Shown here: piece by piece, positions 56,371 to 64,000 of the stretch | Layout of the letters: each line of letters starts with the position of its first letter | How positions within the stretch are numbered: the stretch's first letter is position 1 | Source: Sphingomonas montana | GTDB lineage: Bacteria > Pseudomonadota > Alphaproteobacteria > Sphingomonadales > Sphingomonadaceae | Assembly (NCBI RefSeq): GCF_001956315.1 | Contig: NZ_KV887143.1 | Coordinates: 46,314 to 110,313, forward strand | Direction: 5' to 3' | DNA: 64,000 bases | The notes under the pieces: generated by a model | Database searches by the model: none | Told to the model about the DNA's origin: nothing | What the model saw: only the letters and a program-made list of their open reading frames with translations | Position numbers and translations under genes: made by a program

Positions 56371-56772
56371 CTATTTCGCCGGCGTATAAGGCACGAACGA
56401 TCCCAATCCGCACGACCCGACCGGAAACCGCGAACTGCGATCGACGAGCGAGATGATGTCCCCGCGGCAGAGTCGCGTCGACGGGGGCTGCGACACGATG
56501 ATCGGATCGGACCGGAGGTTGCAGCCACCCGCCGGCTGATTCACGTAACGGGTGCGCCCGATCCGGTAGATGATCGTATCGGGGTTCGACAGCGTCATGG
56601 AGCTGCGCACGCGTGGCAGGCTGATGCAGTCCACCGGCTTGCCCGCCACCGTACCGGCAAGTTCCTTGTCCAGTGCAGGGGAATGTCGAACCGAAAGGTC
56701 GGCGCGCGGCGCCGCGACGGCAGGCAAGGCGACAGTAGCGATGAGGAACGCCGTCGATATCCGAACGAGCAT
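56371..56772 (-). CDS. Secreted DUF6491-like hypothetical protein
   Basis: This 133-residue protein has a clear signal peptide (residues 1-20; MLVRISTAFLIATVALPAVAA). The mature part has four Cys in a pattern (VDCISLPRVRSS, GCNLRSD, RLCRGDIISLV, GSCGLGSF) that I associate with DUF6491, small periplasmic proteins of unknown role. It lies six bases from the acyl-CoA ligase stop, on the opposite strand, 25 bases downstream of gloB, so it may be co-transcribed with gloA-gloB. Confidence 0.65.
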   Translation of the reverse strand: MLVRISTAFLIATVALPAVAAPRADLSVRHSPALDKELAGTVAGKPVDCISLPRVRSSMTLSNPDTIIYRIGRTRYVNQPAGGCNLRSDPIIVSQPPSTRLCRGDIISLVDRSSRFPVGSCGLGSFVPYTPAK

Positions 56773-56797
56773 GGCCGGTCTCCTGTCGCGGTGCGGT

Positions 56798-57526
56798 CTA
56801 TCCGCGGAATGTATCCTTGGCGGCGCGCAGCTGCGCCAGCTGCGCGACGTCTTTCGCCCGAACGAAGGGGTTGGTTGCCCGTTCCAGCGCCACGGTGGTC
56901 GGCAGCGTGGCAATCCCGTCCGCACGCAATCGTTCGATCGTCGCGGCGCGATCGCGGATGGCCATGTTGTCCGGTTCGGCGACCAGGGCATAGCGCGCGT
57001 TGGCCGCGCTATATTCGTGCGCCCCGTAGATCAGCGTTTCGTCCGGCAGAGCCGCGATCCGACCGAGCGCCGCATGCATCTGTGCCGGCGTGCCTTCGAA
57101 CAGGCGGCCGCAGCCCATCGCAAAGACGACATCGCCCGAAAACAGCATGGCGGGGTCGGCGAAATGATAGGCGATATGGCCGGCCGTGTGTGCCGGGACG
57201 GCCAGTACGCACGCTTCAACTTCACCGATTGTAACGCGATCTCCTTCCGCCACGGTGCGGTCAAGCGTCGGAATACGATCCGCCTCCGCTGCCGGACCGG
57301 TGATGGTACAGCCAGTCGCCGCCTTGATCGTGGCATTGCCGCCCACATGGTCGGCATGCCAGTGGGTGTTCCATATCTGGCCGATCGTCCAGCCGCGGGC
57401 GGCGGCGGCGGTCAGCACCGGCTCGGCCTCGCCTGGGTCGATCACGACCGTGTCGCCGGCGACATCGTCATGCAGGATCCAGACATAATTATCGGACAGC
57501 ACGGGGACGTAGGCGACCTGGATCAT
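56798..57526 (-). CDS. gloB: Hydroxyacylglutathione hydrolase (glyoxalase II)
   Basis: This 242-residue binuclear metallo-hydrolase splits S-lactoylglutathione into lactate and glutathione. The metal motif is NTHWHADHVGG near residues 53-63. The next ligands are in AHTAGHIAYH and FSGDVVFAMGCGRLFEG. The C-terminal glutathione-binding domain includes HEYSAANARYAL. It starts one base after the gloA stop, so the two form the methylglyoxal detoxification pair. Confidence 0.96.
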   Translation of the reverse strand: MIQVAYVPVLSDNYVWILHDDVAGDTVVIDPGEAEPVLTAAAARGWTIGQIWNTHWHADHVGGNATIKAATGCTITGPAAEADRIPTLDRTVAEGDRVTIGEVEACVLAVPAHTAGHIAYHFADPAMLFSGDVVFAMGCGRLFEGTPAQMHAALGRIAALPDETLIYGAHEYSAANARYALVAEPDNMAIRDRAATIERLRADGIATLPTTVALERATNPFVRAKDVAQLAQLRAAKDTFRG

Positions 57527-57527
57527 G

Positions 57528-57941
57528 TTACCAGCTGCCGCTGTTGGGCATCGACGACCATGGTTCCTGCGGGGGCAGGCTGCCGTCCTGGAGAAGTTCG
57601 ATCGAGATGCCGTCGGGCGTCTTCACAAATGCCATGTGGCCGTCGCGCGGCGGACGGTTGATCGTCACGCCGGCCTCCATCAGCGTCTGGCAGGTCGCGT
57701 AGATATCATCGACGCGGTACGCCAGGTGACCGAAATTGCGCCCGCCGGAATAGTCCTCCGGATCCCAATTATGGGTCAGTTCGACCTGAGCATCCTCTTG
57801 GCCCGGCGGCGCCATGAAGATCAGCGTGTAGCGGCCCGCTTCATTCTCCATCCGCTTGACCTCTTTCAGGCCGAGCAGCTCGAAGAAACGGATCGTGGCG
57901 GCGGGGTCGGTGACCCGGATCATGGTGTGGAGGTATCGCAT
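57528..57941 (-). CDS. gloA: Lactoylglutathione lyase (glyoxalase I)
   Basis: This 137-residue vicinal-oxygen-chelate enzyme isomerises the methylglyoxal-glutathione adduct. Metal ligands are His in RYLHTMIRV (residue 5), Glu in QVELTHN, His in FGHLAYRVDD and Glu in GISIELLQ. ATG 57941 is the natural start; a GTG at 57947 is also in frame. It lies one base upstream of gloB. Confidence 0.96.
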   Translation of the reverse strand: MRYLHTMIRVTDPAATIRFFELLGLKEVKRMENEAGRYTLIFMAPPGQEDAQVELTHNWDPEDYSGGRNFGHLAYRVDDIYATCQTLMEAGVTINRPPRDGHMAFVKTPDGISIELLQDGSLPPQEPWSSMPNSGSW

Positions 57942-58001
57942 GCCCACAATCTAGGCGTGATCGTGCAGGGTGCAATGCCGCGCCATTGGCCGCTGCGTCG
58001 C

Positions 58002-58658
58002 CTAGCGGCCGTTCGGCGACACCGGTTTAGTCGGCATCGCGGCGATGCGGGCCGCTTCCTCGGTAATCTCGGGCGCGCGGGGATCGCGGGTGCGTGCCTC
58101 CGCCAGATCGCGCACCGCACGGCGCACGTCACCCTGCCGCCTGGCAAGCGCGGCGGACAGCAGCCAGACGAGCGGGTCGGCGGGGACCAGCTTCAGCGCC
58201 TGATCGAGGTCGATCCGGGCGGCGGGGAGGTCGTTCAACGCGACACCGGCGCGTGCCCGGTCGAGATAGGCCTCGCCGCGCAGGATGTCGGTCAGCACCG
58301 GCAGGGCGAGTGCCTTGTCCAGGTCGGACCGTGCCCTGGCGGGATCGTCCCCCGCCAGGGCTGCGTTCGCCGCCTGTACCCAGAGCGACGCGGCCCGGCC
58401 GTCGTGGACGGACTCCGCCTGCGTCGCGGCCTGCGCGAAGGCGATCTCGGCCGGTGCCCAGCGTTCCTGCGCGACATAGCCGAGGCCCAGGCAAAGCCGG
58501 GCGGGCACGCCGCCATTGGCCGCTACCCAGCGCTCGCCCTCCGCCACCGCGGCTGCGGCGTCGGTCTTTGCCAGCGCGGTGCAGGCGTCGAACCGTTGGG
58601 CGGGGAGGGTCGCAGGAACGGCGGGGCCGGCCTGCAGCAGAAGGAATAGCGCGATCAT
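58002..58658 (-). CDS. Tetratricopeptide-like repeat protein
   Basis: This 218-residue helical protein has a short hydrophobic N-terminus (MIALFLLLQAGPAVPA) that may be a signal peptide. At least three TPR-like helical pairs follow (WAPAEIAFAQAA, DPARARSDLDKALALP, LPAARIDLDQALKLVPADP). It starts by overlapping the alpha/beta hydrolase stop by four bases. TPR proteins bind partner proteins; the partner is unknown. Confidence 0.75.
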   Translation of the reverse strand: MIALFLLLQAGPAVPATLPAQRFDACTALAKTDAAAAVAEGERWVAANGGVPARLCLGLGYVAQERWAPAEIAFAQAATQAESVHDGRAASLWVQAANAALAGDDPARARSDLDKALALPVLTDILRGEAYLDRARAGVALNDLPAARIDLDQALKLVPADPLVWLLSAALARRQGDVRRAVRDLAEARTRDPRAPEITEEAARIAAMPTKPVSPNGR

Positions 58659-59383
58659 GACATGTCCAGCAGCCGGGCGACCGTCGCGATCAGCAGGGCG
58701 ATATCCTGCGGTCGCGACAGCCGGTGATCGCCGTCCTTGACGAGGGTCGTCTGCACGTCGGCTGAACGCAGCGTGTCGGCCAGGCGCAGCGAGATGGCGA
58801 ACGGCACGTCGCGGTCGGCCTGTCCGTGCAGCAGCCGGACGGGCTTATCGATGCCGATCGGGGCGTCGAGAAGCCGGGAGGCCTGGCCGCTTTCCCAGAA
58901 GCAGTGAGTGATGACCATCGGATCGCCATAGTCGGACGGTTCGACGAAGCGACCCTCGCGCGCCATGATCGCGCAGGCAGCGTCGTCATAGCCCCATGCG
59001 GTGAAATCTGGCGCGGCGGCGATGCCGATCAGGCCGGCGATCCGGTCGGGCCGGACGAGCGCGACGAGCAGCATGAGCCAGCCGCCCATCGAGGACCCGA
59101 CGAGCAGGACGGGGCCGTCCACGACCGTGTCGATCAGGGCGAGGACGTCGTCGCGCCAGTCGGTGAGCGTCTGGTCCTCGAACGCGCCCGCGCTGGCGCC
59201 GCAGCCGGCATAGTCGAGGCGTAGCATCGCCCGGCCGATGCCGGCGGCCCACGCGTCGAGCGCGAGAGCCTTGGACCCGGTCATGTCGGAGGCATAGCCG
59301 GGGAGGAAGACGATCGTCGGGCCGGTGCCGCGTCGGTGATGGTAGCTGAGCGCGGGGCGGTTGGGGCGGGTGTGGGTTGGCAT
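58655..59383 (-). CDS. Alpha/beta hydrolase
   Basis: This 242-residue serine hydrolase has the nucleophile elbow GSSMGGW near residue 96, an oxyanion segment IVFLPGYASDMTGSKA and a catalytic His in KDGDHRLSR near the C-terminus. This resembles the short-chain acyl-hydrolase group (palmitoyl-protein thioesterase ABHD10-like). The substrate is unknown. It is coupled to the TPR protein gene by a four-base overlap. Confidence 0.87.
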   Translation of the reverse strand: MPTHTRPNRPALSYHHRRGTGPTIVFLPGYASDMTGSKALALDAWAAGIGRAMLRLDYAGCGASAGAFEDQTLTDWRDDVLALIDTVVDGPVLLVGSSMGGWLMLLVALVRPDRIAGLIGIAAAPDFTAWGYDDAACAIMAREGRFVEPSDYGDPMVITHCFWESGQASRLLDAPIGIDKPVRLLHGQADRDVPFAISLRLADTLRSADVQTTLVKDGDHRLSRPQDIALLIATVARLLDMS

Positions 59384-59467
59384 GCGTGGGGTGTAGCATG
59401 GAATATGTGCTGAGGGTGGGGTGGGGTGTTGCGCCTGGTCCCCGGCCTGCGCCGGGGAGCAGACTGC

Positions 59468-60778
59468 TCAGGCGTGCGGGTCGATATCCAAGCCCGCGCG
59501 GCCGGCGGTTGCGGTGCGGGTCGGCGCGTGGGGCGGCTCGATCTCGGCGGGTTCGCGGACTTCCAGCTGGCCTTCCCACTTCGCCACCACGACGGTCGCG
59601 ATCGCGTTGCCGACGACGTTGGTGCCCGAACGGCCCATGTCGAGAAACTGGTCGACCGCCAGGATCAGGATCAGCCCGGCCTCCGGAATGCCGAAATTGC
59701 CCATGACGGCGGAGATCACGACAAGGCTGGCGCGCGGCACGCCGGCCATGCCCTTCGACGTGATCATCAGGATCAGCACCATCGTGATCTGCTGCCCCAC
59801 CGAAATGTCGATGCCGTAGAGCTGCGCGATGAACAGGCTGGCGAAGGTCATGTACATCATCGACCCGTCCAGATTGAACGAGTAGCCGAGCGGCAGCACG
59901 AAGCTGGCGATCCGCCGCGGCACGCCGAACCGGTCGAGCGCCTCCAGCGTGCGGGGATAGGCGGCCTCCGACGACGCGGTCGAAAAGGCGAGCAGGATCG
60001 GTTCGCGAATGTAGCGGATCAGCAGGGTGATGCGCGGCCCGATGAACAGGAACGCGGCCAGGAAGAGCACCAGCCACAGGACCGCGAGGCCGAGATAGAA
60101 GCTGCCGATGAACTTGCCGAACGTCAGCAGGATTTCCAGCCCGTTGACCGCGACGGCATGGGTGATCGCTGCGAACACCGCCAGCGGGGCCGCGCGCATC
60201 ACATAGTCGGTGATCTGCAGCATCAGCGCGACCAGCGACTCCATGCCGCGGACGATCGGCGACGCCTTTTCCCCGATCGCGGTGAGTGCCACGCCGACGA
60301 ACAGCGCGAACACGACGATCGGCAGAATGTCGTTCTTCGCCATTGCATCGAAGATCGAGGTCGGGACGATGTGCGTCAGGAACTCGTGAAGATTGAACGC
60401 CTTGGTATCCAGGCCGAGCGATTCGGAAACCGGCGGGAGCGGCAGCGACAATCCGCGGCCCGGCCCGAGCAGGTTTACCAGGATCAGCCCGAGGGTCAGC
60501 GAAACGACCGTGGCCGACAGGAACCACGCCATCGTCTTCGCCCCGATCCGACCGAGCGCCGCGGTGTCGCCCATATGCGCGATGCCGACGACGAGCGTCG
60601 AGAAGACCAGTGGCGCGATGATCATCTTGATCAGGCGCAGGAAGATGTCGGTGACGATCGTGAAGCCGTCGGTCGCACCCTTGATGTCGGCGGGAGCGAT
60701 CGCCTTGTTGAGCACGAACCCCACGACGATGCCGAGCACCATGCCGATCAGGATGTAGAGGGTAAGGCGTTTCGCCAA
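59468..60778 (-). CDS. Dicarboxylate/amino acid:cation symporter
   Basis: This 436-residue SLC1-type membrane carrier (DctA/GltP family) takes up C4-dicarboxylates or acidic amino acids with cations. The hairpin and core motifs AFSTASSEAAYPRTLEALDRFGVP, in part SFNLDGSMMYMTFASLF, ITSKGMAGVPRASLVV and GRSGTNVVGNAIATVVVA are present. No ATG lies near the first helix; TTG 60778 (MAKRLTLYILIGMVLG) has GGAG upstream at proper distance. A C-terminal hydrophilic tail of about 30 residues is an addition common in proteobacteria. Confidence 0.93.
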   Translation of the reverse strand: MAKRLTLYILIGMVLGIVVGFVLNKAIAPADIKGATDGFTIVTDIFLRLIKMIIAPLVFSTLVVGIAHMGDTAALGRIGAKTMAWFLSATVVSLTLGLILVNLLGPGRGLSLPLPPVSESLGLDTKAFNLHEFLTHIVPTSIFDAMAKNDILPIVVFALFVGVALTAIGEKASPIVRGMESLVALMLQITDYVMRAAPLAVFAAITHAVAVNGLEILLTFGKFIGSFYLGLAVLWLVLFLAAFLFIGPRITLLIRYIREPILLAFSTASSEAAYPRTLEALDRFGVPRRIASFVLPLGYSFNLDGSMMYMTFASLFIAQLYGIDISVGQQITMVLILMITSKGMAGVPRASLVVISAVMGNFGIPEAGLILILAVDQFLDMGRSGTNVVGNAIATVVVAKWEGQLEVREPAEIEPPHAPTRTATAGRAGLDIDPHA

Positions 60779-60872
60779 GACGATGCTCCGGATGATGTCG
60801 AACGGGTTAGAGCGGGAAAGGCGGCATCCGGTCAAGTTCCACGGAGGCGTAGCGGGAACCGCAGCAGTCGCG

Positions 60873-61580
60873 ATGCGTCGAACCGCCATGATCGCACTGT
60901 CCCTGCTGGCCGCCACCACGATGATCGCAGCGCCCGACCCCCGGCCCGGATGGTTCCTGTGCGATGCGGTCGATCAACCGATTGCCGCCCTGGTCGGCCG
61001 GGTCGATCGCGGTCGGAGCAGTATCAGCATGGTTTCACGTGGAACGGGCAACGTCGTGACGCGGCAATATGGCGTCGGGGCGGGTGAGGCGGGGATGAGC
61101 CAGGTCCATTATCCGCTGACGCTGGCGGGTCGTCCGGCCGGCGATATTCGGTATGTGCAGCCGGCGGTGCTGGCCGATCCCGCGGCGGCACGGACGCCCA
61201 CCTTCTCGTCCGTGACGCTGAACGGGCGGACGCTCGGCTGTCGCTGGGCGGCCAATACAGTTTTCATGGGGCTGGATGCCCGACGCAGCATCCTGGTGAC
61301 GCAGGACGGCGGCCATATCGTCTATCGCAGTTTCGATGCGATGCGGCGCGGCCCGGTGGTCGAGGGCGCGGGGTTCGGGCGGAGCAATGCCGCCACGCTT
61401 ACAATCGTCGGGGGCGTGCGGGCGCGTGTCGGACGGATCACGCGGTTCCGGTTCCTGAACGCCGGCTATCGCTACGACGTCCTGGTGCCGGATACGGGCG
61501 CGGCCCGTGTGTCGGTCAGCCGTGGCGGGCGGGTTATCCAGACCGAGACGTTGCTGGGATACACGCTCGCAAAACCCTGA
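60873..61580 (+). CDS. Secreted hypothetical protein carrying an intragenic parS-like site
   Basis: This 235-residue protein has an N-terminal signal ([21 protein letters not shown]). The mature part opens with [24 protein letters not shown], has a second Cys in [14 protein letters not shown] (possible disulfide) and a strand-rich C-terminus ending [13 protein letters not shown]. No family was recognised. Starts at 60873 or 60888 are possible. It is divergent from the symporter and ends 47 bases before thrS. A parS-like 14-mer lies in its codons for VSRGT. Confidence 0.6.
   Translation: MRRTAMIALSLLAATTMIAAPDPRPGWFLCDAVDQPIAALVGRVDRGRSSISMVSRGTGNVVTRQYGVGAGEAGMSQVHYPLTLAGRPAGDIRYVQPAVLADPAAARTPTFSSVTLNGRTLGCRWAANTVFMGLDARRSILVTQDGGHIVYRSFDAMRRGPVVEGAGFGRSNAATLTIVGGVRARVGRITRFRFLNAGYRYDVLVPDTGAARVSVSRGGRVIQTETLLGYTLAKP
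61032..61045. other. parS-like site inside a coding region
   Basis: GTTTCACGTGGAAC is a full match to the alphaproteobacterial parS form (12 of 14 positions palindromic through the CACGTG core). It lies within the secreted-protein gene, about 52 kb from parAB. Secondary parS sites inside genes are known in other bacteria. Confidence 0.7.
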
Positions 61581-61627
61581 CAGTCCTGGCTTGCCCCCCG
61601 TCGCCGCGCTGGCGCATAAGCCCGGCC

Positions 61628-63619
61628 ATGACACAGATGTTTCGGATCACCCTTCCCGACGGCTCGTTGCGTGAGGTGCCGGCCGGCACGACCCCGGCCG
61701 ATATCGCCGCGGCGATTGGGCCCGGCCTGGCCAAGGCGGCGATCGCCGCGCGCGTCAACGGGGCGGTGCGCGATATCATACGGCCGTTCGACGGCGACGC
61801 GCAGCTCGCGCTGATCACCGCGAAGGACGAGAAGGACGCGCTGGAACTGGTGCGCCACGATCTGGCGCATGTGATGGCGGAGGCGGTGCAGCATCTGTTC
61901 CCCGGCACGCAGATCACGTTCGGCCCGGCGACCGACGACGGTTTCTATTACGACTTCGCGCCGAAGGACCGGCCGTTTACCGAAGAGGACCTGCCCGCGA
62001 TCGAGGCGGAGATGCGGGCGATCATCGCGCGCAACGAGCCGTTCGTGCGCGAGGTGTGGAGCCGGCAGCAGCTGATCGACCGCTGGACCGCGCAGGGCGA
62101 GACGTTCAAGGCCGAATGGGCCGCCGAGCTTCCGCAAGGCGAGGAACTGACGATCTATCGCCAGGGGGCGTGGCTCGACATGTGCCGCGGGCCGCACATG
62201 GTGTCGACGGGCAAGCTCGACCCCGCGGCGTTCAAGCTGACCCGCGTGTCGGGCGCATACTGGCGCGGCGACCAGAAGAACGCGATGCTGAGCCGGATCT
62301 ACGGCACCGGTTGGCTGAACAAGAAGCAGCTCGACGCGCACATGACGCGGATCGAGGAAGCGGCCAAGCGCGACCATCGGCGCATTGGGCAGGAGATGGA
62401 CCTGTTCCACCTGCAGTCCGAAGCGCAGGGATCCGTGTTCTGGCATCCCAACGGCTATCTGCTCTGGCGTCAGCTGGAGGCCTATATGCGTCGCCGGCTG
62501 GATGCGGCGGGCTATGCCGAGGTGAAGACGCCGCAGCTGATGGACGCGCGCCAGTGGGAGGCGTCCGGCCATTGGGGCAAGTATCGCGAGAACATGTTCG
62601 TGGTGCCGGACGAGGTGCCGAACACCGAGGACGAGGGTCCGGTGCTGACCGGCGAGGGCGACCTGATGGCGCTGAAGCCGATGAACTGCCCGGCGCATGT
62701 GCTGATCTTCCGCCAGGGGATCAAATCGTACCGCGACCTGCCGATGCGGCTGGCGGAGTTCGGCTGCTGCCACCGCAACGAGCCGCACGGCGCGCTGCAC
62801 GGCATCATGCGCGTGCGGCAGTTCACGCAGGACGATGCGCATATCTTCTGCCGCGAGGATCAGATCGTCGAGGAGGTGCGGCTGTTCTGTGACCTGCTCG
62901 ACACGGTCTACAAGGATCTTGGCTTCGACAGCTATGCGATCAAGCTTGCGCTGCGGCCGGACAAGCGGTTCGGGACCGAGGAGATGTGGGACCGTGCGGA
63001 GGGCAATCTGCGCGATGCGGTGCGCGCCGCTGGCCGGGCCGGGCCGGAATATGGCTGGGAGGAACTGCCGAACGAAGGCGCGTTCTATTCGCCGAAGCTG
63101 GAATTCCACCTGACCGACGCGATCGGGCGGACGTGGCAGTGCGGAACGATCCAGCTGGACTATGTCCTGCCCGAGCGGTTGGACGCGAGCTATATCGGCG
63201 AGGATGGCGAGCGGCACCGGCCGGTGATGCTGCACCGCGCGATCCTGGGGACGTTCGAACGGTTCCTAGGCATCCTGATCGAGCATCATGCCGGGCGCTT
63301 CCCGCTCTGGCTGGCACCGGTGCAGGCGGTGGTGGCGACGATCGTGTCTGACGCCGACGACTACGCCGGCGAAGTGATGAAGCAGCTGGCGGCGGCCGGA
63401 CTGCGCGCGGACCGTGACGTGCGCAACGAAAAGATCAACTACAAGGTGCGCGAACACAGCCTGGCCAAGGTGCCGGTGCTGCTGGTGGTCGGCAAGCGCG
63501 AGGCGGAGGAAGGCACCGTCGCGATTCGCCGGCTGGGCAGCCAGGCGCAGACGATGATGAAGCTGGAAGACGCGATCGCGACGTTGCGTGCGGAGGCGCG
63601 CGCACCGGACCTGGTTTGA
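61628..63619 (+). CDS. thrS: Threonine--tRNA ligase
   Basis: This 663-residue class II synthetase charges tRNA-Thr. The N-terminal TGS domain (about 1-65, [16 protein letters not shown]) is followed by the editing domain with [15 protein letters not shown]. The catalytic core holds the zinc ligands (Cys in [10 protein letters not shown], later His residues) and [22 protein letters not shown]-terminal anticodon-binding domain ends the chain. The full length is typical. It faces right toward the MATE gene. Confidence 0.98.
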   Translation: MTQMFRITLPDGSLREVPAGTTPADIAAAIGPGLAKAAIAARVNGAVRDIIRPFDGDAQLALITAKDEKDALELVRHDLAHVMAEAVQHLFPGTQITFGPATDDGFYYDFAPKDRPFTEEDLPAIEAEMRAIIARNEPFVREVWSRQQLIDRWTAQGETFKAEWAAELPQGEELTIYRQGAWLDMCRGPHMVSTGKLDPAAFKLTRVSGAYWRGDQKNAMLSRIYGTGWLNKKQLDAHMTRIEEAAKRDHRRIGQEMDLFHLQSEAQGSVFWHPNGYLLWRQLEAYMRRRLDAAGYAEVKTPQLMDARQWEASGHWGKYRENMFVVPDEVPNTEDEGPVLTGEGDLMALKPMNCPAHVLIFRQGIKSYRDLPMRLAEFGCCHRNEPHGALHGIMRVRQFTQDDAHIFCREDQIVEEVRLFCDLLDTVYKDLGFDSYAIKLALRPDKRFGTEEMWDRAEGNLRDAVRAAGRAGPEYGWEELPNEGAFYSPKLEFHLTDAIGRTWQCGTIQLDYVLPERLDASYIGEDGERHRPVMLHRAILGTFERFLGILIEHHAGRFPLWLAPVQAVVATIVSDADDYAGEVMKQLAAAGLRADRDVRNEKINYKVREHSLAKVPVLLVVGKREAEEGTVAIRRLGSQAQTMMKLEDAIATLRAEARAPDLV

Positions 63620-63741
63620 GGAGAGGGCCGGCACCTTGCGAGTGTCGCCCTGATGGACGTCAGGGTTGGCGGTGCTGGGGCGTAATGTCGCTGATACAAC
63701 GCCGGGGTGACGATCCGACCTGCGCTGGTTAAGGCGGTCTC

Positions 63742-64000
63742 ATGTCGTCGCCCGTCATCACCGAGATCCGCGCCACGCTGGCACTGGCCGCACCATTGGT
63801 GCTGACCAACGTGGCGCAGGCGGCGATCAACGCGACCGATGTCGCGCTGCTCGGACTCGTCGGCCCCGATACGCTCGCCGCCGGTGCGCTGGGCGTGAAC
63901 CTCATCACCGCCTGCCTGTTCTTCGGGACGGGCGTGGTGACCGCGTCGTCGCCGATGCTGTCGCGGGCGCTGGGCGCGCGACCACATGCGGTGCGCGACG
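63742..64000 (+). CDS. MATE family efflux transporter (partial)
   Basis: The gene starts at ATG 63742 and runs off the right edge, giving the first 86 residues. MSSPVITEIRATLALAAPLVLTNVAQ begins a first membrane helix, followed by INATDVALLGLVGPDTLAAGALG and a second membrane region, matching the N-terminal MATE pattern. Such pumps export drugs and cationic compounds in exchange for Na+ or H+. The 122-base gap after thrS holds a CCCTGA-TGGACG-TCAGGG hairpin. Confidence 0.82.
   Translation, partial: MSSPVITEIRATLALAAPLVLTNVAQAAINATDVALLGLVGPDTLAAGALGVNLITACLFFGTGVVTASSPMLSRALGARPHAVRD

Noticed and set aside
59426-61087. A long plus-strand frame opposite the symporter gene
   Set aside because: The product is rich in Arg, Asp, Gln and His without any domain, as expected for the reverse of a membrane-protein gene.

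Overview
The window looks like a stretch of core chromosome from a high-GC alphaproteobacterium of the Sphingomonadaceae (Sphingomonas-like). Support comes from the hemE-hemJ-rho and mnmE-mnmG-rsmG-parA-parB order, an Atm1-type exporter like the structurally studied Novosphingobium protein, rpmF-plsX-fabH-ihfA-MerR, small proteins typical of the group (DUF6489, DUF3576, DUF1674), and dispersed intergenic repeats of a kind common in sphingomonads. The species cannot be named. No rRNA, tRNA, insertion sequence, integrase, prophage, CRISPR array or toxin/defence island was seen.

Layout. 1-9.3 kb: heme synthesis (hemE tail, hemJ), rho, a TerC-type membrane protein, then tRNA modification and chromosome partition (DUF6489-mnmE-parS-mnmG-rsmG-parA-parB). 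In many alphaproteobacteria hemE flanks oriC, so the origin may lie just left of position 1. 9.3-16.8 kb: leuS-lptE-holA behind a DUF3576 lipoprotein, a beta-barrel candidate, a ThiE-like gene and yggS. 16.8-18.5 kb: a lower-GC islet with two unrecognised genes. 18.5-25.4 kb: L,D-transpeptidase, ribA, xth, lolA, manganese catalase, ftsK. 25.6-32.2 kb: a UbiH-type hydroxylase, Atm1 exporter, a membrane-anchored LuxR-type regulator with an Ig-like domain, recQ and a CX5R phosphatase-like protein. 32.5-37.5 kb: amtB-glnK behind a clear sigma-54 promoter, then the lipid/ribosome/IHF cluster. 37.7-43.6 kb: MAPEG, MBL hydrolase, hemC-hemD-mitofilin-like, tsaD-gpsA, DUF1674. 43.7-51.5 kb: mutS, malic enzyme, ppc. 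51.6-64 kb: DUF885 peptidase-like, pyrD, acyl-CoA ligase, glyoxalase I and II, alpha/beta hydrolase, dicarboxylate symporter, thrS and the start of a MATE pump.

How it fits together. Most genes are housekeeping and many are joined by 4-base ATGA/GTGA overlaps (mnmG-rsmG-parA, leuS-lptE-holA, xth-ribA-ldt, plsX-fabH, hemC-hemD-mitofilin-like, tsaD-gpsA), which suggests translational coupling. ParA, ParB and three parS-like 14-mers (5146, 18374, 61032) make a coherent origin-segregation region. GlnK-AmtB is a nitrogen-responsive ammonium uptake unit. Heme genes occur at two places. GloA and GloB form a methylglyoxal detoxification pair.

I found no convincing new multi-gene system. The best leads are modest: the intragenic parS-like site in an unrecognised secreted protein, the HTH-membrane-Ig regulator, the low-GC islet, and an MnmE whose G4 guanine-recognition motif is not recognisable.
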